A DNA stretch of 17,900 nt, taken from the NCBI GenBank assembly GCA_020200935.1, contig JAIVHR010000005.1:1-17900 (forward strand). The letters run 5' to 3'. Each line of letters opens with the position of its first letter. Position 1 is the stretch's first letter. The position numbers and the translations under genes were made by a program. The notes beneath the pieces are model-generated. The model saw only the letters and a list, made by a program, of their open reading frames with translations, ran no database searches and had not been told where the DNA came from. Below are positions 14,690 to 17,900 of this stretch, one piece after another. Source of the stretch: Sphingomonadales bacterium (lineage in GTDB: Bacteria; Pseudomonadota; Alphaproteobacteria; Sphingomonadales; Sphingomonadaceae).

Positions 14690-15535
14690 GTGAGTTTTCT
14701 GTTATTTGCCGCGATGCTGCAGGCGGCACCGCCGGTCATCGATCCGATCCTCGAACCGCGGCGCGATGAGTCGCGCGGCGCGGAGCGGGCACCGGCCCCC
14801 GCTCAGGCAAACCGACGCCTCGGTCATTGCGCCGAACTCTCCGCGAGCGAGCCCGAGGCGGCGATCGCCGAGGGCGCGCGCTGGCTGCTCGAAAATGGCG
14901 GCGTCGATGCAGAACAATGCCTCGGCATCGGCTATGCGGCCGCCGAGCGCTGGGACGAGGCGGTCGGGGCTTTCGATCGCGGCGCGGCGTCCGCGTCCGC
15001 TGGCCGCCGGCTGGCGCTGATGGCGCAGGCCGGCAATGCGCTGCTCGCCTCGGGCGATGCGGAGGCGGCGAGATCGCGTTTCGACACATTGCTCGCCGTC
15101 GAGACGCTCGGCGAAACCGCGCGCGGCGAGGCGCTCGTCGATCGCGCGCGGGCGCTCGTCGCGCTCGGCGACGGCCCGGCGGCGCAGGCCGATCTCACCG
15201 CCGCGCAGGCGCTGCTGCCAAACGATCCGCTGGTCTGGCTGCTCTCGGCGACGCTCGCCCGGCGGCAGGGCGAGCTCGAGGCGGCCGGCGATTTCATCGA
15301 TCGCGCGCTCGAGCTCGACGAGGAAAATCCGGCGAGCCTGCTCGAAGCGGGCAATATCGCGATTGGGCTCAACGCCTATGGCGTGGCACGCGAAGCCTGG
15401 AGCCGGGCGCTCGCGCTCGAACCCGACGGCGATGCCGGCCAGGCGGCGGCGCGCAACCTCGCCCGGCTGGCCGAGATGACCGGCGATGAAGGCAGCGTAC
15501 CGGTCGAGTTGCCCGAGGAAGAACCGAGCGAATAA
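14690..15535 (+). CDS. Tetratricopeptide-repeat protein, probably exported
   Basis: A 281-residue protein starting at GTG 14690, with AGAGGG ending about 5 bases ahead; the ATG overlapping the hydrolase stop runs straight into a stop and cannot be used. An in-frame ATG at 14714 is the alternative. The N-terminus (MSFLLFAAMLQAAPP) is short and hydrophobic, like a small secretion signal without the usual basic start, then a Pro/Ala/Arg-rich linker to about residue 44. From there to about 263 it is alanine-rich helix pairs with TPR spacing: for example ALMAQAGNALLASGDAEAARSRFD, ALVDRARALVALGDGPAAQADL, VWLLSATLARRQGELEAAGDFIDRALELD and ASLLEAGNIAIGLNAYGVAREAWSRAL. TPRs bind other proteins; the partner is unknown. 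The tail is acidic (VELPEEEPSE). Confidence 0.88.
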   Translation: MSFLLFAAMLQAAPPVIDPILEPRRDESRGAERAPAPAQANRRLGHCAELSASEPEAAIAEGARWLLENGGVDAEQCLGIGYAAAERWDEAVGAFDRGAASASAGRRLALMAQAGNALLASGDAEAARSRFDTLLAVETLGETARGEALVDRARALVALGDGPAAQADLTAAQALLPNDPLVWLLSATLARRQGELEAAGDFIDRALELDEENPASLLEAGNIAIGLNAYGVAREAWSRALALEPDGDAGQAAARNLARLAEMTGDEGSVPVELPEEEPSE

Positions 15536-15624
15536 TCCTCCCGCCGCCGGATTGTCCCGACGTGCGCCAATGCAAGGCAGCTCGATTGCGGCTTGCTTGC
15601 AACTGGGCCGGCTGCCCTCCGGTT

Positions 15625-16365
15625 CTATCCCAGATAGAAGTCGATCGTCGTCACCACGCGCACCAGCTTGTAGGGCGTGTCGGCGACGCCGTAGCCGCCG
15701 GCATCGCCGTCGCGCGATTCGATCGAGAAATAGCCCTGCGTCGCGCTCCTGATGCCGCCGACCTGGGTGTCGCTGTCCTCGGCGAACTGGTCGGCGGAGG
15801 TCCGTGCGTCGCGCGTCGCCTCGGCGACCATCTCGGGCTTGATCGCGTTGAGCCCGGTAAAGGCGTAGCTCATGCCCGATCCTTCGCTGAGCACCACGCC
15901 GCGGCGCACGAGCTCGAACTGGCGGGCGACCGCGGCCTGCGCGCGCGCGATGTCATCGGTCCGGAGCTGCAGGCGCTGCTGGACCGTGTAGATCGTCTCG
16001 CCCATATTGTCGCTATATTCGGAGACATTGACCCCCGAGGGCTGCAGCGCGTCGGCCTCGAAGCCGAGCTCGCCGAAAAAGGCGCGGATGGCGTCGGTGT
16101 CGCGATCAATATCGGCCTGCGCCGCCGCCAGATCGGATGACCGCGCCGAATAGGAAATCGTCCAGGTCGCGAGATCCGCCGTCACCTCGCGCTCGGCCAG
16201 CCCGCGCACCGTGACCGATCGGTCGGCCATCCGCGCCCGCAGCAGCCCGTCGCCGAGCAGATAGCCGCCAAGGATTATGCTTACGCCGAGGATACCGGCG
16301 CTGATCAGGATCGTCCGGGCGCCGGGATTGCTCCAGTCGACCATCCGGCTTTGTGTATCGCTCAT
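15625..16365 (-). CDS. SIMPL-domain (DUF541) protein with one N-terminal membrane anchor
   Basis: A 246-residue protein with a cytoplasmic start, one transmembrane helix at about 19-41 (TILISAGILGVSIILGGYLL) and a periplasmic SIMPL domain. Family marks: SVTVRGLAEREVTADLATWTISYSA near the start of the domain, then a helix FFGELGFEADALQPSGVNVSEY, YTVQQRLQLRTDDI in the middle, and ARTSADQFAEDSDTQVGGIRSATQGYFSIES towards the end. Bacterial members include E. coli YggE and the BP26 periplasmic protein, linked to oxidative or envelope stress, but no biochemical role is settled. GGGGAG lies 6 bases before the ATG at 16365. It converges with the TPR gene across 89 bases and follows the cyclase gene on the same strand. 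Confidence 0.93.
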   Translation of the reverse strand: MSDTQSRMVDWSNPGARTILISAGILGVSIILGGYLLGDGLLRARMADRSVTVRGLAEREVTADLATWTISYSARSSDLAAAQADIDRDTDAIRAFFGELGFEADALQPSGVNVSEYSDNMGETIYTVQQRLQLRTDDIARAQAAVARQFELVRRGVVLSEGSGMSYAFTGLNAIKPEMVAEATRDARTSADQFAEDSDTQVGGIRSATQGYFSIESRDGDAGGYGVADTPYKLVRVVTTIDFYLG

Positions 16366-16453
16366 CGCTTCTCCCCTATCTGGGCGCGTGCCGGCTCCCG
16401 CCGATTCCCGCGCCCATTTTCATCGCGGCCCGATGGTCCGGGCTATGGGGTCG

Positions 16454-16488
16454 CTGCGATGAACCGTGGCTGAACTGCGATGAACCGT
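16454..16488. repeat. Pair of 14-base direct repeats, 21-base period
   Basis: CTGCGATGAACCGT occurs at 16454-16467 and again, exactly, at 16475-16488. The start-to-start distance is 21 bases, two turns of B-DNA. The pair lies in the 134-base gap after the cyclase stop and about 90 bases ahead of the SIMPL gene start. The spacing fits two protein dimers bound on the same helix face, but it could also be a plain small duplication. No other structure stands out in the gap. Confidence 0.55.
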
Positions 16489-16499
16489 TTGGCCGTCCA

Positions 16500-17900
16500 T
16501 TAGGCGGCGGCGCGGCGCAGACGCGGCTGGACGCGCAGATCGGGGCCGAAGACGACGCGGTTGCGCCCGGCTTCCTTGGCCCGATAGAGGCATTTGTCCG
16601 AAGCGCGATACGCGCTGACGAAATCCTGGCCGGGTTTGATCCGCACGACGCCCATGCTCGCGGTCACCGTCTCGTCGAGCTCGGGCACGTCGCGGGCGAT
16701 GCGGATTGTGATCGCGCGCTGCAGTCTTTCGGCGGCGGCTTCGGGATCGGCGCCGTGGAGAAAGGCGACGAACTCCTCGCCGCCGAGCCGCCCGGCGGTG
16801 ATGTCGCTCCAGTTTGCGAGCAGATCGCCGACCGAGCGCAGCACCCTGTCGCCGGTATCGTGCCCGTGCCGGTCGTTGACCTTCTTGAAATGGTCGAGAT
16901 CGATGATCGCGAAGGCGCGCGCCTCGCCCTCGTCGTCGAAGGCGGCCATGATGCCGCGGCGGTCTGGAAGGCCGGTCAGCTCGTCGGTCTCGGCGAGCGC
17001 GGCAAGCACCTTTTCGCGCTCCTGCGCCCGATCGCGCTGGCGGCGGATCGCCATCACCCGATCGGCGACGGCGATCGCCGAAATGACGGTTTCGAAGGCG
17101 AGCGCATAATAGATCGCGAAATGGAGATCGACGGGCGCGGCGTAGATGCCGAGATTGCGGACGATCCGCTCGGTCGTGAATATGAGCATCGGCGTCCAGG
17201 CGGCGGCCTGGAAGCGCGCCACCCGGCTGTCGCGCATGAGACCCTGCCCGATCGACGCGGCGACGAATATCAGCGGCGGGATGACGGCCGCGACGAAGAA
17301 GGTATCGGCCCAGGGGCGGGCAAATTCGGCGCCCGAAACAACCAGGCCGGCGGCGAGCAGGATCGGCAGCGTGGCCACCACCAGCCCGTTGCGGACGAAG
17401 CGCGATATCGCGCCCGGCTCGGGAAAGCTCCGGCAGAACATCGCCATCGAGCAGACACAGAGCGCGATGCTGGCGATATTGAGCCGCCATCGGGCATCGA
17501 GCGGCAGATCTGGCAGGAACAGGAAAACGAGACCGCTCGACAGGACCCCGTATCCGAGTACGCCGACCGAGATTCCGACATGCCAGAGCATGAAGCGTTC
17601 GCGGGTGACGCCGAAAAAGACGAGATTATAGAGAATCGGCACCGTCAGGATGCCGATGAACACGGCATAGAGCATGCTCTTGCGATAATGCGAGGCGGCG
17701 AGCGCCGCGGGGGACATGATCTCGAACTGGGCGATGGCGTCGACATGCCAGGGGCGGTCGACCGCGATCGCGATCTCGCTCGCGGCCGCGTCGACCGGGA
17801 CGGCGTAGCGCAAGCCGGTGCGCCAATTCTCGACGATATCGGCCGGCTCGAAGCGTTGGACGCGCCAGCCCTCGCCGGGCACGCGGCTATAGAGCGATAG
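16500..17900 (-). CDS. Membrane-anchored diguanylate cyclase (7TM sensor plus GGDEF), 5' end outside the window
   Basis: The enzyme condenses two GTP to cyclic di-GMP. The frame is open to the window edge, so the GTG at 17882 is not the real start; about 466 residues are visible. The first 80 or so residues look like the end of an extracytoplasmic sensor domain. Then come seven hydrophobic segments (from YAVFIGILTVPILYNLVFFGV to FAIYYALAFETVISAIAVADRV), the layout of a 7TMR-DISM sensor. A short charged helix RRQRDRAQEREKVLAAL leads into a GGDEF domain with DELTGLPDRRG, IDLDHFKKVNDRHGHDTGD and the active-site motif GGEEF at 16770-16784. The catalytic residues look intact. The usual inhibitory RxxD, five residues before GGEEF, is missing. 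The tail ends in RLRRAAA. Confidence 0.93.
   Translation of the reverse strand, partial: LSLYSRVPGEGWRVQRFEPADIVENWRTGLRYAVPVDAAASEIAIAVDRPWHVDAIAQFEIMSPAALAASHYRKSMLYAVFIGILTVPILYNLVFFGVTRERFMLWHVGISVGVLGYGVLSSGLVFLFLPDLPLDARWRLNIASIALCVCSMAMFCRSFPEPGAISRFVRNGLVVATLPILLAAGLVVSGAEFARPWADTFFVAAVIPPLIFVAASIGQGLMRDSRVARFQAAAWTPMLIFTTERIVRNLGIYAAPVDLHFAIYYALAFETVISAIAVADRVMAIRRQRDRAQEREKVLAALAETDELTGLPDRRGIMAAFDDEGEARAFAIIDLDHFKKVNDRHGHDTGDRVLRSVGDLLANWSDITAGRLGGEEFVAFLHGADPEAAAERLQRAITIRIARDVPELDETVTASMGVVRIKPGQDFVSAYRASDKCLYRAKEAGRNRVVFGPDLRVQPRLRRAAA

Noticed and set aside
15571..15601. Hairpin between the convergent TPR and SIMPL genes as a terminator
   Set aside because: An 11-base stem with two mismatches is present (TGCAAGGCAGC/GCTTGCTTGCA), but there is no T-run on either side; too weak to call.
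16353..17900. 515-codon + strand open frame opposite the diguanylate cyclase
   Set aside because: Antisense shadow; composition (Asp/Arg/Glu/His-rich) is the complement of the cyclase coding strand.
1..17900. A novel multi-gene defence, secretion or biosynthetic system
   Set aside because: I looked for linked unknown genes, nucleases, toxins, core biosynthetic enzymes and CRISPR-type repeats. The genes are recognisable, separately transcribed and functionally unrelated; nothing supports one system.

Overview
The window is a high-GC stretch of an alphaproteobacterial chromosome, most likely from the Sphingomonadales. Three things point there: a mutS–glnD pair and a thrS…infC cluster with alphaproteobacterial-type proteins, a TonB-dependent receptor of the kind these bacteria carry in large numbers, and GTCAT…CCGG palindromic intergenic repeats that I recall from sphingomonad genomes. 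The order assignment is inference from memory. Almost every gene is a housekeeping or common accessory gene. I see no rRNA, tRNA, CRISPR array, prophage, defence island or complete insertion sequence.

Layout. The + strand opens with the 3' part of mutS (mismatch repair ATPase) followed 10 bases later by glnD (PII uridylyltransferase). After glnD comes a gap with a pair of inverted REP-like hairpins, one of which has been split by a 91-base palindromic MITE-like element flanked by a 9-base target duplication. On the - strand follow a CPA1-type cation/proton antiporter with a nucleotide-binding tail, a second palindromic repeat, and a TonB-dependent outer-membrane receptor. A short + strand VOC-fold gene diverges from the receptor and ends inside the stop codon of a convergent EamA/DMT transporter.

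The - strand block from 13602 to 9715 runs thrS, an unannotated 58-residue membrane protein, infC, and the DMT transporter. infC appears to have its own promoter and an AUA start codon with a well-placed Shine-Dalgarno sequence, which would extend the protein by four residues beyond the first ATG and fits the IF3 autoregulation known from E. coli. Divergent from thrS is a + strand two-gene unit: an ABHD10-like serine hydrolase, translationally coupled to a TPR protein. The window ends with two - strand genes, a SIMPL-domain protein and a membrane-anchored GGDEF diguanylate cyclase (5' end outside the window), separated by a pair of 14-base direct repeats spaced exactly 21 bases.

Functional view: the window mixes information processing (MutS, ThrRS, IF3), nitrogen signalling (GlnD), envelope transport (antiporter, TonB receptor, DMT exporter) and second-messenger signalling (GGDEF). 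There is no evidence that these form one system. The most unusual signals are the nested repeat after glnD, the infC start region, the small membrane protein and the shortened VOC protein.
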